DNA of 39,161 nucleotides from Acidobacteriota bacterium (GCA_016201205.1 JACQDF010000063.1:1-39161); one strand, 5' to 3'; shown: positions 16,753 to 25,991, counted from the first letter of the stretch. A program made the numbers and translations. The notes: generated by a model from the letters alone, not told the origin.

Positions 16753-18447
16753 ATGAAGAGACCCTGCATCCTGTTTGTGCTCGTTTTGACAGCCTCGGCG
16801 GGGCTGCGCGGGCAGTTGACCTCGAATCAGAAAGCGTTGGACATGGAGCATCTCGCCAGCCTGTATGCCAAGAACTACGGGCCGTATGAGTGGAAGCGCG
16901 ATTTTGTCGGCTTCGACTTGCTCGACCTCGCTTCCTGGCTGAGCCGGGCCCTGGCAACGAAGGACGATCTCGAGTTCTATGAGCTAATGGCCGAGTACGT
17001 GCGCCGGCTGGATGACGCGCATGACGGCTACTTGCTGCCGTCGAACTTTGTAGCGCGGTTGCACTTCACCGTCGACAATTACGATGGCCGGGTGCTGGTA
17101 GACTCCATCAACCGGCTGCGGCTTCCCGCCACCGAGTTTCCATTCCGGACGGGGTACGAGGTCCTGTCTGTGGATGGCAGGAGTTCCGAGGATCTGATTC
17201 GGGAGTATTCGCGATTCCTGACTGGAGGGAACCCGCGGACAACGCGGCGGCTGGCGGCGAACCTGATCACGGTGCGACCGCAGTCCGTTCTTCCAAGAGC
17301 GATTGAGATTGGCGATATGGCGACCGTGGTGATGCGGCGCTTCGACGGAACGACGGAGACGTTCCGCATCCCATGGTCAAAAGCCGGGCTTCCATTGCGA
17401 ACAGTGGGGCCCGTGCCAACTCCCGCTGATAGTACCGTAGCGATCCGGCAGGCGGAGCGGGTGGCGAACTGGGAATCGGAATACCTGGCTCTTCTCGAAC
17501 GGCTCCAGCGGGTGGAAGTACCGCACCGGACGGTGCTGGGAGTCGGAGCGCGCAACCCCGTCTTTTTGCCACCCGATGAATTTCTGCAGCGGCTGGGCCG
17601 TGCTCCTGCGGACTTCTTTTATTCCGGCGTGTTCGAGGCCGGCGGCTACCGCATAGGCTTTGTTCGCATCCCTTCGTTCAGTCCGCCCAATGCGGGCCTG
17701 GCGCTGCAACAGTTCGCTGCTGAGGTCGCGTTTTTCCAGGCGAATACGAACGGATTGATCATCGACACCATGCGCAATCCCGGGGGCTTCGTGAGCTTTA
17801 CAAACTCGCTGCTGCAATACGTGATCCCGAGGGAATTCCGAACGGTAGGCTTCGAGCTGCGGGCGACTTCTTCCTGGGTGGTGGCGATCTCGTCGTCGCT
17901 TGAGAGCGCAAGGGCGCAGGGCGCTCCCCCGTTCGTGATCTCGCAATTGGAGTTCTTGCGGGACCAGATTGTGACGGCCAACCGCGAGTTCCGCGGTCGC
18001 ACGCTGGCTATTCCCCTGGACGATGTGACGCTGGACCGGGACCCGGCGCGGGACTCGCGCGGCAGCCTGGCGGCATACACGAAGCCGCTGATGCTGTTGG
18101 TGGACGAGATGACCGCGTCAGGCGGAGATATGTTCGCCGCAACCATTCAGGACAACCAGCGCGGGCTGCTGTTCGGCATGCGCACGATGGGGGCCGGCGG
18201 CAGCGTGAGCGGGTATGCAGCGGGCGTTTACTCGGAGGGCTTCACCTCGCTGACGGAATCGCTCATGATCCGCAGCGCCAAGGTGCAGCCGGCAGGCTAC
18301 CCGGCGTCTTCCTACATTGAGAACGTCGGCGTGCATCCGGATATCGAGGCGGACTACATGACGCGGGACAACCTCATTCTGGATGGACGGCTGTTTGTGC
18401 GGCAGTTCGTCGACGCGATGGTGGATCACATCCGGAGGAGCCGGTAG
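16753..18447 (+). CDS. Secreted S41-family peptidase-like protein (paralog 1)
   Basis: The 564-residue product has a Sec signal peptide (about 1-21, ending L-R-G-Q), an N-terminal helical part with L-Y-A-K-N-Y-x-P-Y-E-W-K, a PDZ-like region (about 105-215, with G-Y-E-V-L-S-V-D-G) and an S41 protease core from about 290. The core has I-D-T-M-R-N-P-G-G and L-V-D-E-M-T-A-S-G-G-D, where Ser456 is the expected nucleophile, and then L-L-F-G-M-R-T-M-G-A-G-G. It resembles C-terminal-processing/tricorn-type proteases and probably acts in the periplasm. The strong AAGGAGGG ribosome binding site sets the start. A close paralog follows eight bases after the stop. Confidence 0.85.
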   Translation: MKRPCILFVLVLTASAGLRGQLTSNQKALDMEHLASLYAKNYGPYEWKRDFVGFDLLDLASWLSRALATKDDLEFYELMAEYVRRLDDAHDGYLLPSNFVARLHFTVDNYDGRVLVDSINRLRLPATEFPFRTGYEVLSVDGRSSEDLIREYSRFLTGGNPRTTRRLAANLITVRPQSVLPRAIEIGDMATVVMRRFDGTTETFRIPWSKAGLPLRTVGPVPTPADSTVAIRQAERVANWESEYLALLERLQRVEVPHRTVLGVGARNPVFLPPDEFLQRLGRAPADFFYSGVFEAGGYRIGFVRIPSFSPPNAGLALQQFAAEVAFFQANTNGLIIDTMRNPGGFVSFTNSLLQYVIPREFRTVGFELRATSSWVVAISSSLESARAQGAPPFVISQLEFLRDQIVTANREFRGRTLAIPLDDVTLDRDPARDSRGSLAAYTKPLMLLVDEMTASGGDMFAATIQDNQRGLLFGMRTMGAGGSVSGYAAGVYSEGFTSLTESLMIRSAKVQPAGYPASSYIENVGVHPDIEADYMTRDNLILDGRLFVRQFVDAMVDHIRRSR

Positions 18448-18455
18448 GAGGACCC

Positions 18456-20129
18456 ATGAACACGCCAATGCTGTTGCTGCTCGTTTCGATCGGGGCATGC
18501 GAGCCGGCTTTCGGCCAGCTCACCAGGGAACAGAAAGAAGCCGACTTCCGCTTCCTGGCCGGCCTGTATTCGAAGAATTATGCACCGCTGGATTGGAAGA
18601 AGACGCTGTTTGGTTTCGATGCGCTGGCGATCGGACCCTGGATCGAGCGGGTCCGGACGACGCGTGACGACCTCGAGTTCTACGATCTCTCGGTGGACTA
18701 TGTCGCCAGTCTTCGGGACACACACGATGCATTCAGCCTGCCGTCGGATTTTCTGGCTTCGCTGGGAATCGGCGTGGATCTCTATGACGGCCGCGTCCTG
18801 ATTGACTCGATCAACCGGACACGGCTTCCGGCGGCGCGGTTCCCGTTTGACATCGGGGACGAGGTGGTGTCGGTGGACGGCGTGCCGGTGGAGGAGTTGA
18901 TCCGTCAGTTCTCAAAGTACGCCGTGCAAGGGAACGACCGCAGCACCCGCCGCCGTGCAGCCGCGCGAATCGCGACGCGCCCACAGAGCCGGATGCCATA
19001 CGCTCCGCGACTCGCAAACACGGCCGAGGTCGTCGTCCGGCGGCCGGGCGCGGCGGAGGAGTCTTACACGATCCCCTGGCTGAAGACCGGATTTCCCATG
19101 GAAGTCGGGCCAGTGCCGTTTCCGAAGACCAAAGCGGCCACGCGCGAGGCGTTCGAGGAGGACGCGCCAGAGTATCTCCGTGCCTGGAGGCAGTTGCAGT
19201 ACTCGGCCTCCGTCGAGCCCTACGCGGAACTGGGAACCGGAGCGCGTACGCCGATCTACACGCCGCCGGCGAACTTCGTGCAACGGCTGGGCCGCACGGC
19301 TGCGGACTTCTTTTTTTCCGGAACGTACGAAGCCCGGGGGAAGCGGATCGGGCTGATCCGGATCCCGAGCTATGGCACGCTGGCAACGGCAGTGCTGCGC
19401 CAGTTCGAGTCCGAAATCGAGTTTTTCGAGCAGAACACGGACGGTCTGGTAGTGGACGAGATCCGCAACCCAGGCGGCTTTCTGTGCTTTGGCGAGAACA
19501 TCGCCTTGCGGCTGACCCCGTATCCCTTCGATCCCGTGCGGTATGAGCTGCGGGTCTCGCAGGCCCGCGTCAACTCGTTCTACAACGCGCTCAACAGTGC
19601 GAGGATCGCTGAGGCCGAGCCATGGATTCAGGAGTTGTGGGAGAACCTGTTTCGCGAGGTGAGCCGCGCCTATGGCGAGAAACGCGGTTTGACCGCTCCG
19701 GTGCCGCTTTGCAGCTTCCGGAACCAGCGGGATCCTTATGCGGAAGGTGTCGCGGCCTACACGAAGCCGCTGATCATGCTGGTGGACGAATTCTCCACCT
19801 CGACCGCGGATTCCGTGCCTGCCATGATCCAAGATGCCGGCCGTGGCCTGATCTTCGGTATGCGGAGCAATGGGGCGGGCGGGACCAACACCAGCTTCTT
19901 GGCCGGCGCCTTTTCGGAAGGCTTTGCTGGAATGACCCTGGGACTGATGGTGCGGCCGAAGATGATCGTCACCTCCGACTATCCGACGACGCGGTACATC
20001 GAGAACGTCGGCGTGCGGCCCGACATCGAGTACGACTACATGACGCGGGAAAACCTGCTCCAGCGGGGCCAGTTGTATGTTGAGGCGTTCACGGAGGCCA
20101 TTCTGCGGCACATCGAAGCCAGCCGTTAG
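18456..20129 (+). CDS. Secreted S41-family peptidase-like protein (paralog 2)
   Basis: The 557-residue product matches its upstream neighbour over its full length: signal peptide (1-20), L-Y-S-K-N-Y-A-P-L-D-W-K, PDZ-like region with G-D-E-V-V-S-V-D-G, then I-R-N-P-G-G-F, L-V-D-E-F-S-T-S-T-A-D (Ser449 aligned with the neighbour's Ser456), and I-E-N-V-G-V-R-P-D-I-E near the end. The pair clearly comes from a tandem duplication and is read as one unit; the 8-base gap includes GGAGGA. The active-site stretch differs (T-S-T-A-D against A-S-G-G-D), so specificity may have split. The palindromic repeat begins about 20 bases downstream. Confidence 0.85.
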   Translation: MNTPMLLLLVSIGACEPAFGQLTREQKEADFRFLAGLYSKNYAPLDWKKTLFGFDALAIGPWIERVRTTRDDLEFYDLSVDYVASLRDTHDAFSLPSDFLASLGIGVDLYDGRVLIDSINRTRLPAARFPFDIGDEVVSVDGVPVEELIRQFSKYAVQGNDRSTRRRAAARIATRPQSRMPYAPRLANTAEVVVRRPGAAEESYTIPWLKTGFPMEVGPVPFPKTKAATREAFEEDAPEYLRAWRQLQYSASVEPYAELGTGARTPIYTPPANFVQRLGRTAADFFFSGTYEARGKRIGLIRIPSYGTLATAVLRQFESEIEFFEQNTDGLVVDEIRNPGGFLCFGENIALRLTPYPFDPVRYELRVSQARVNSFYNALNSARIAEAEPWIQELWENLFREVSRAYGEKRGLTAPVPLCSFRNQRDPYAEGVAAYTKPLIMLVDEFSTSTADSVPAMIQDAGRGLIFGMRSNGAGGTNTSFLAGAFSEGFAGMTLGLMVRPKMIVTSDYPTTRYIENVGVRPDIEYDYMTRENLLQRGQLYVEAFTEAILRHIEASR

Positions 20130-20149
20130 ATTCTTGACTAAGGTCCAAC

Positions 20150-20257
20150 CGCTCCCTAACGGTCGCGGCTCGGAAGCGCTTTCTGAGCCGCGCGCGTCAC
20201 GGTCGCGGCTCGGAAGCGCTTTCTGAGCCGCGCGCGTCAGCAAGCGGTCCCGAACGG
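20150..20257. repeat. Dispersed GC-rich palindromic repeat, copy 2, with 40-bp tandem duplication
   Basis: Two identical 40-bp units lie head to tail at 20159-20198 and 20199-20238. Each holds the arms GCGGCTC and GAGCCGC around a GAAGCGCTTTC core, making a long near-perfect hairpin. The flanks (AACCGCTCCCTAACGGTCGC on the left, GCAAGCGGTCCCGAAC on the right) match, inverted, the element at 2258-2335. The repeat lies between two convergent genes and could act as a two-way terminator. It also supplies the last codons of dsbD. Confidence 0.85.
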
Positions 20258-22047
20258 CTGGCAGAGCGCCCGCACGGGCTGCCCGCTACAAGGAAGCCGG
20301 CTTGGCCGCCGAACCCGACCGCAGGAAAGCAATCCGTCCCGTCCGTGTACAACTCGACCAGAACGAAATTCTTCAATTCAGCCATCACTTCCGGCCGTGG
20401 GAACATGTTGGCCTTCATCCAGTGGCAATTGGTGCAGGCGTAGCCGGTGAAGTTGACGAACACGAGCTTGTTCTCACGGCGCGCGATTTCCAGCGCCTCA
20501 TGGTACTGGTTCTTGAGCCAGACCAGCTTTTCCCCGCCCAGGTTGTAGGCGTAAGAGCTTTCGCTGGCCAGTGGCACATAAGCGTCCAGCTCGCCCAGCT
20601 TGCCGCCGAACATGCCCGGGATCAGGCTGATGGCGAAGATGAGAAAAGCTGCGCCCGTCAAAGTGCGCCCCACCCCGAGGTTCTGATCCTTTTGAATGCC
20701 CTCCATACGAAGCAAGCCCAGCAAGTAGAGGCCCGGCAGCGCGAACAACACCACCCAGCCAGCCAGGAACCGCTCGCGGTTCAGCACGTTCCACTGAAAA
20801 ACCTGGTCAATGTTACTGAGGTACTTGAGCGACGCCGCCAGCAGCACAAAGCCGAGCACGATCTTCACCCGCGGCAGCCAGCCGCCACTCCTGGGCATAT
20901 GGGAAAGCGTCGAGGGAAACAACGCCAGGAAGAAGAACGGCGAAGCCAGCCCGCCGGAGAAGGCAAGCATTCCGATGGCCGGCTCGAGTTTGTCGCCTTG
21001 CACGGAGGCCGCCAGCAGGCTGCCGACAAACGGTCCCACGCAGGCAAACGAAGTGAGCGAGAACGTCAGCCCCATCAGCAGCGAACCCGCAAAGCCGCCT
21101 CGCTTCTGCGAAGCCTGATCCATCTTCGTCAGCAGACCCGAAGGGAGCGTGACCTCGAACGCGCCCAGCAGGCTCAATGAGAACGCAACGAAAACCACCG
21201 CGATGAACGCATTCACCCATGGGTTCGAGCCAAGCTGCACCACGCCGAAAGGCCCCAGCGCCGCTGTCGTCAGAAGGCCCAGCGAGGTGAACAGTAGAAC
21301 GATGCCGCCTGAAAAAATCCCGGCTTGCAGAATGCTGTCGGCGCGCGAGCCCGATTGCCGGTTCAGAAAATACGTGACGGTGAACGGGATCATCGGGAAG
21401 ACGCACGGAGTAAAGATCGCCGCCAGGCCGAGGCTGAAAGCCACCAGCGCGAAGCGGATCAAGTCTGGAGCGTTCCGTGGGGCAGGCTGTGTCTTGGGTG
21501 CGGCTGGCGTCGCGGCTGCGAGTGCTGCGTTTACTTCCTTGTATCCATCGGGCGGGGTGAACGGCGTTGCGGGAGCCGATGCCGTGATCTCGAGCGTGGC
21601 GCTGGCGGTTCTTCGTACCGGCGGAAGGCACTCCCTGTCCGTGCAAACCTGATAGCGCATGTTGCTGGTCAATTCGAGCGTTTGCCGGGCCGCCGCCGTC
21701 TTCAACAAAATCTTGAGATAAAATACCGCTTCTTTCTCATAAGTCTCGGTGTCCAGACTGAAGTTCGGATCGAACTTGCGCACCGGTTTGGGCCGCCAGA
21801 CTTCGCTTTTTTCGATCCCGTTGTCAGCGCTGAGCGCAATCACGGTCACGATCGGGCCGCCTTTGGGCGTGGTCGGCGAGTAGAGGTGCCAGGGCTCTTC
21901 GATCGTAGCGGTGAGCTTACCGATTGCCGTGCCGCCGGGCTTGGCCTGCCCTTCGAGCAGCTCCAGCTTCCACTTCACCGGATCCTTCTTCTGCGCCAGC
22001 ACGGGGATGCCGAGCACGAGCAGAGCCAGGACAGTGGAAGAGCGCAT
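20197..22047 (-). CDS. dsbD: Thiol:disulfide interchange protein DsbD, C-terminally damaged
   Basis: DsbD passes electrons from cytosolic thioredoxin across the inner membrane. The product has a signal peptide (1-19), an N-terminal periplasmic domain with C135/C140 (Y-Q-V-C-T-D-R-E-C-L-P-P), an eight-helix CcdA-like core (about 195-480) with T-P-C-V-F-P-M-I-P (C215) and S-F-A-C-V-G-P-F, and a C-terminal thioredoxin domain with Y-A-C-T-N-C-H-W (C538/C541). After about residue 572 family similarity ends. The last 44 residues are Gly/Ser/Arg-rich and run into the palindromic repeat, so the second half of the thioredoxin fold (including its cis-Pro loop) is missing. Electron transfer by this domain is probably impaired. 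It follows the receptor gene by 54 bases. Confidence 0.88.
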   Translation of the reverse strand: MRSSTVLALLVLGIPVLAQKKDPVKWKLELLEGQAKPGGTAIGKLTATIEEPWHLYSPTTPKGGPIVTVIALSADNGIEKSEVWRPKPVRKFDPNFSLDTETYEKEAVFYLKILLKTAAARQTLELTSNMRYQVCTDRECLPPVRRTASATLEITASAPATPFTPPDGYKEVNAALAAATPAAPKTQPAPRNAPDLIRFALVAFSLGLAAIFTPCVFPMIPFTVTYFLNRQSGSRADSILQAGIFSGGIVLLFTSLGLLTTAALGPFGVVQLGSNPWVNAFIAVVFVAFSLSLLGAFEVTLPSGLLTKMDQASQKRGGFAGSLLMGLTFSLTSFACVGPFVGSLLAASVQGDKLEPAIGMLAFSGGLASPFFFLALFPSTLSHMPRSGGWLPRVKIVLGFVLLAASLKYLSNIDQVFQWNVLNRERFLAGWVVLFALPGLYLLGLLRMEGIQKDQNLGVGRTLTGAAFLIFAISLIPGMFGGKLGELDAYVPLASESSYAYNLGGEKLVWLKNQYHEALEIARRENKLVFVNFTGYACTNCHWMKANMFPRPEVMAELKNFVLVELYTDGTDCFPAVGFGGQAGFLVAGSPCGRSASRSGPLADARGSESASEPRP

Positions 22048-22101
22048 AGAATCGAGGGACTTCCCTTCCCTCTCATTGTAATGCCGCGTGAGCCGGTACT
22101 C

Positions 22102-25100
22102 TCAAAAACTCAGCCGAAGCGCCATTTGCACGATGCGAGGCGAGCGGGCAGCGGTCATCTCGCCGAACCGGTTGTTCACCTGCGCGCCGCGGGCGTCGAA
22201 TCGCGCCGCAGCGTCGAAGTTGGAAAACTGCGTGTGATTGAACGCGTTGTAGAACTCGGCGCGAAACTGCACCCGGACCCTTTCGTGGACCGGAAACGAC
22301 TTGACGGCGGAAAGATCCCAGTTCTGGAATCCCGGCAGCCGCAACGTCGTACGGGCCGAGTTGCCGATGGTGCCGGCGTCCGGTGGGCGGAACACTTCGG
22401 TGCGGAAATTCCGTTCGAACGTGCGCTCACTGCGCGGCAGCGTCGGATCGCCGGTCAGCGAAATACGCGCGCCTTGCGACGATGTACCGGTCGTATCCAC
22501 TGCATTGACGAAGGAAAACCCCGCGGTGGCCGGGGCGCCGCTCGACATCGCCGCGATGCCCGAAATCTGCCAGTCCCGCAATGCCCAGCGCGAGAGCGCG
22601 TTGCTCCACGGCGTCGGCGGCAGGCTGTACAGGAAATTCGCCTTGAATACGTGCGTGCGGTCGAAGGCGGCGAGCCCATAGTTCCAGACGCGCAACGGAA
22701 CCAGAACCGCGATCGCTCCCTCATCGTCGTCGATATAATCGAGCGTCTTCGACCACGTGTACGAGGCGCCGAAATCGAGCCCTTTCCGGAACCGCCGGTT
22801 CATCGTCACTTGCAGTGAATGATAGTTGGACGATCCAGCCCACTCGATCATGTTCACGTCTGCATAGCCGGGCATCGGACGCAGGAAAGAGTTCGGAAGG
22901 GGCACCCTGGTGTTGGTCGGGTCGGCGTTGCGCGGATCGAAGTTGGCGCCGAACGGAACCGGGTTGATGTTGCGCCGCCACATCTGGTTGCGTCCCAGGG
23001 TGGAGACGTACCCGGCATCCAGGACAATGCCGGCCCCGATGTCGTGCTGCACCGAAAGCGATACATTCATCGACTGGGTCGGCTTCGGATGCGGGTCCAG
23101 GCCCGTCACCGCCTGCGGGAAGACCAGGCCCGCCGAGGAGCCGAGCGTCTGGAACGTGCCGTAGAAAATCGTCGGCGTGTCTTGCAACGGCGGCTGAATC
23201 GACGGTCCGGAGGAGGTGTCGTTGCGATTGTAGAAGACGCCAAAACCCCCGCGGATCGCCGTCTTGCCCGTGCCGTCGAGATCCCAGGCAAAGCCGAAAC
23301 GCGGCGCCAGCCGCGGGGCGGGAGAGTCGTACATTCCGGCCGGATAGCCGGCGACCAAAGCCGGCACCACCATCCCGTTGGCCTCGAGTCCCGAGCCGGG
23401 GGCGATCGCGCCGATCGCGGCGGCGGGAAATGCCTCGCCCGTCCGCGGATTGACGCCCACCCTCCGCCCGCCCACAGTCGCCGGCGTGATCAGCGAGATC
23501 ATCTTCGAAGCGTCAAAGCGGGTGGGATCGAATCCCGATATCATGTTGCCACGCTGCACGCGCGCACCGATCCAGTAGAACCGCGCTCCGATATCGAGCG
23601 TCAGCCGCCGGCTCACTTTCCAGGCGTCCTGGACAAACCATTCGTTGACGGTGTTCCAGTTCGTGAACACCGGCCGGCTGCGTGCCTCCTGGTAGGTCGA
23701 GAACACACCCAGTTCGGCGTTGGCAAACGGATGTCCCGAATCGAGCGGGTTATTGACGTTTCGCGAGAAGTCGAAAATACCGTTGAAGCCCGTAGCCCCC
23801 CAGGCCGTCGTGAATTCGCGTTCCAGCGAAACGCCGCCCTTGATGATGTGCGCGCCCGCGGTCTTGGTAATCGCATCGGTGAGCATCACCAGCATGCGCG
23901 AGCCGATCAGCGGAAACCGGTTGTCAAAGGAGATGGCCACCGCGCCCGGGATTCCACCGAAGGTGGCGTTCGGCAGCACGCCCAGCGGATTGATGCCCGG
24001 CCGGAGCTGCGGCACATGAAAGCCCGCGGCCGCACGCGTCTGCTTTGCCAGTTGGTCGTCGCTGATACCGTGCCACTCCCCGCGGCCATTCACGCCGGCC
24101 GACAGCTCGTTGATCAGCGTCGGCTGAAGGATGGCCTGGTAGCGCACCACCACCTGCCTGGGGTCGGTCGCGTAGGTCATGAAGGTCTGGTTCCAGTTGG
24201 TGCCTCCGTGAGCGGGGACCTGCCACCCGGTGCTGGTATCGCTGTGGAACAGGTAGCTGGTGAACACCTGGTGCTTCGGATGGAGGTTGAAGTCGATCTT
24301 CAGCGTCCCGATCTTCTGCGGGCTGCTGGTCCCCGAACTGAATACCGTGTTGTAGCGCCGCGCCGAAATGGACGTGTCGAAGAAATTGGGAAGCGGAAAC
24401 ACGCTGAGCAGCGCAACGCCATTCGCGTCCAGCCGGCTGGCGGGAATCACGTTATTGGGGAGCGGTTGGCGGGTGACCGGATCGACTACCGGGATGCGCG
24501 CGCCGTTCTGATCCACCGACTGCGAGAAGTCGCCCTTCCGCTCCAGTTCGGTCGGCAGCGTGACCTGCCTTCCCGAGACGGTGCTCCGGGTCGGCCAGAA
24601 CTCCTGCGACCAGAAGAAGAACAGCTTGTCGCGGTTGCGGTTGAGCTTCCCGGGAATGTAGATGGGCCCGCCGATATTGTAGTTCCAGGTGTTGTAGCGG
24701 TATTTCTGCTTCGGAATGCCCAGGCGGTTGTTGAAGAAGCTGTTGGCGTTGAACTGCTCGTGGCGTTTGAAATACGAGCCGAGGCCGTGAAAATCGCGTG
24801 TGCCTGACTTGGTGATCACCTGGACGTTGGCGCCCGAGTAGCGGCCGTACTCGGCCTGGTAATTGGAAAGAAGAATCTTGACCTCGGATACCGCATCCTG
24901 GCTCACGCTCAGCAGCAGGTTGCGTGCTGCGCCGATCTGGTTCAGTCCCATCCCGTCGACCGAAAGGCTGTTGGCGTCAACACGGTTTCCGTTGACGTTG
25001 CCTGCCCAGTTGCGGGCGATCTGCTCGGGCTCATTTGGGCTGACGACGCCGGGAAGCAGCGTGAGCAGGCTCATCACATTGCGCCCGCGGATCTGGATGT

Positions 25101-25518
25101 TCTCGACCTGGGTGGACGTAATCACGCCGGAACGTTCACTGCTGGCCGTCTGCACCACCGCTCCCTGCGCCACCACGCTGACGGTTTCGGTGATGCTGCC
25201 GACTTCCAACCGGATCTCGCCGATTGGCAGTGTCTCGGAGGCCGACAAGCTGAAGCCGGTCCGCTCGGCCTGCTTGAATCCGCCGGCTTTCACCGCCAGC
25301 GTGTAGTCCGCCGGCGGGACGTTGGTGAAGCGAAAATCGCCGGCATCGTTTGTCTTGGTTTCGCGGACAGCCCCGGTTCCAGGCTGCGTCAGTGTGACAG
25401 ACGCGCCAGCCACGGGCAGCGAGGAGGGGTCGCGAACCGTGCCGACAATCGTGCCGGTGATGGTCTGGGCGGCCGCCGTGAACGAGAGGAGTGAGAAGAG
25501 CAGGACTACGAGCCCCAT
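22102..25518 (-). CDS. Oar-like TonB-dependent outer-membrane receptor
   Basis: The 1138-residue product has a signal peptide (L-F-S-L-L-S-F-T-A-A-A-Q), a carboxypeptidase-regulatory-like beta domain (about residues 18-105, G-T-V-R-D-P-S-S-L-P-V-A-G-A), a plug-like region (about 105-250, with I-Q-I-R-G-R-N-V-M-S-L-L-T-L-L-P-G-V) and a long beta-barrel ending in R-L-S-F, the C-terminal Phe expected for outer-membrane assembly. This architecture is abundant in acidobacteria and is linked to uptake of oligosaccharides or other large substrates; the substrate here is unknown. I prefer the ATG at 25518 (M-G-L-V-V-L-L-F) to one six codons earlier because it gives a clean signal peptide. A TATGAT box lies upstream at about 25527-25532 on this strand. 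Confidence 0.9.
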   Translation of the reverse strand: MGLVVLLFSLLSFTAAAQTITGTIVGTVRDPSSLPVAGASVTLTQPGTGAVRETKTNDAGDFRFTNVPPADYTLAVKAGGFKQAERTGFSLSASETLPIGEIRLEVGSITETVSVVAQGAVVQTASSERSGVITSTQVENIQIRGRNVMSLLTLLPGVVSPNEPEQIARNWAGNVNGNRVDANSLSVDGMGLNQIGAARNLLLSVSQDAVSEVKILLSNYQAEYGRYSGANVQVITKSGTRDFHGLGSYFKRHEQFNANSFFNNRLGIPKQKYRYNTWNYNIGGPIYIPGKLNRNRDKLFFFWSQEFWPTRSTVSGRQVTLPTELERKGDFSQSVDQNGARIPVVDPVTRQPLPNNVIPASRLDANGVALLSVFPLPNFFDTSISARRYNTVFSSGTSSPQKIGTLKIDFNLHPKHQVFTSYLFHSDTSTGWQVPAHGGTNWNQTFMTYATDPRQVVVRYQAILQPTLINELSAGVNGRGEWHGISDDQLAKQTRAAAGFHVPQLRPGINPLGVLPNATFGGIPGAVAISFDNRFPLIGSRMLVMLTDAITKTAGAHIIKGGVSLEREFTTAWGATGFNGIFDFSRNVNNPLDSGHPFANAELGVFSTYQEARSRPVFTNWNTVNEWFVQDAWKVSRRLTLDIGARFYWIGARVQRGNMISGFDPTRFDASKMISLITPATVGGRRVGVNPRTGEAFPAAAIGAIAPGSGLEANGMVVPALVAGYPAGMYDSPAPRLAPRFGFAWDLDGTGKTAIRGGFGVFYNRNDTSSGPSIQPPLQDTPTIFYGTFQTLGSSAGLVFPQAVTGLDPHPKPTQSMNVSLSVQHDIGAGIVLDAGYVSTLGRNQMWRRNINPVPFGANFDPRNADPTNTRVPLPNSFLRPMPGYADVNMIEWAGSSNYHSLQVTMNRRFRKGLDFGASYTWSKTLDYIDDDEGAIAVLVPLRVWNYGLAAFDRTHVFKANFLYSLPPTPWSNALSRWALRDWQISGIAAMSSGAPATAGFSFVNAVDTTGTSSQGARISLTGDPTLPRSERTFERNFRTEVFRPPDAGTIGNSARTTLRLPGFQNWDLSAVKSFPVHERVRVQFRAEFYNAFNHTQFSNFDAAARFDARGAQVNNRFGEMTAARSPRIVQMALRLSF

Positions 25519-25579
25519 ATTGGGGTCATCATACACAAACGTGATCCTCTGGGGAAGGCCAGCTCAAGGCGACCCCCTG

Positions 25580-25622
25580 TTGACATTGGAGGGCAAATAG
25601 CTGAAGATGAATTCATATTCAT
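25580..25622 (+). promoter_or_regulatory. Promoter and probable TetR operator ahead of DUF5367-tetR
   Basis: A perfect -35 box TTGACA (25580-25585) is followed after 17 bases by a weak -10 GAAGAT (25603-25608). Overlapping the -10 and the start site is ATGAATTCATATTCAT (25607-25622), an inverted repeat with 6-bp arms (ATGAAT/ATTCAT) and a 4-base centre. Its position fits repression by the TetR protein encoded two genes on. This is inferred from layout; TetR operators vary. Confidence 0.5.
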
Positions 25623-25991
25623 ATGATGTGGCTGCGAACCTTTCTGCTGGGACTCCTGATCTGGTCGGCCGGAACCATCGGCATTCGACTGGAGGGACAC
25701 CGCCTTCTGCAATCAAACGAGAGGTCTCAAACGGTACTCCTGTACTTGGTGAGCTTCGTGTTGATGGCGTTGCTGGTGCGCCGGATTTGCCGTTGGCTGG
25801 GCTTGGAGAAGAACTCCTGGCCCAAGGCGGCGGCTCTGCTGATCCTTCCGACGTTGATTCTGGACCCGTTCTCGTGCGCCTATTTCACCAACGTGTTTCC
25901 GAACCTCGACCCAGGCACTGCCGGCGCATTTGGCGGGTGGATGCTGATCTGCTGCGGCGGAGCGGTCGCCAGCGTTTGCGTCAAGCCGTGA
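25623..25991 (+). CDS. DUF5367 family small membrane protein
   Basis: The 122-residue product has four hydrophobic helices (about 3-20, 37-53, 68-84, 97-118) with R-R-I-C-R-W-L-G between the second and third, and an F-x-x-x-F-P-N-L loop before the last helix. This matches the DUF5367 layout of four-helix proteins, whose function is unknown. Two ATGs lie in tandem at 25623 and 25626. The stop overlaps the tetR start (TGATG), so the regulator and this protein are made together. A TetR partner hints at a role in response to a small molecule, such as efflux or membrane protection, which is inference. Confidence 0.65.
   Translation: MMWLRTFLLGLLIWSAGTIGIRLEGHRLLQSNERSQTVLLYLVSFVLMALLVRRICRWLGLEKNSWPKAAALLILPTLILDPFSCAYFTNVFPNLDPGTAGAFGGWMLICCGGAVASVCVKP

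Noticed and set aside
20159..20238. Possible CRISPR array
   Set aside because: The two 40-bp units are directly adjacent with no spacer between them, and there are no cas genes; this is a duplicated palindromic repeat.
21325..24807. Two long open frames on the plus strand opposite dsbD and the receptor gene
   Set aside because: They are antisense to genes with strong family signatures and have the R/H/G-rich composition of shadow frames.
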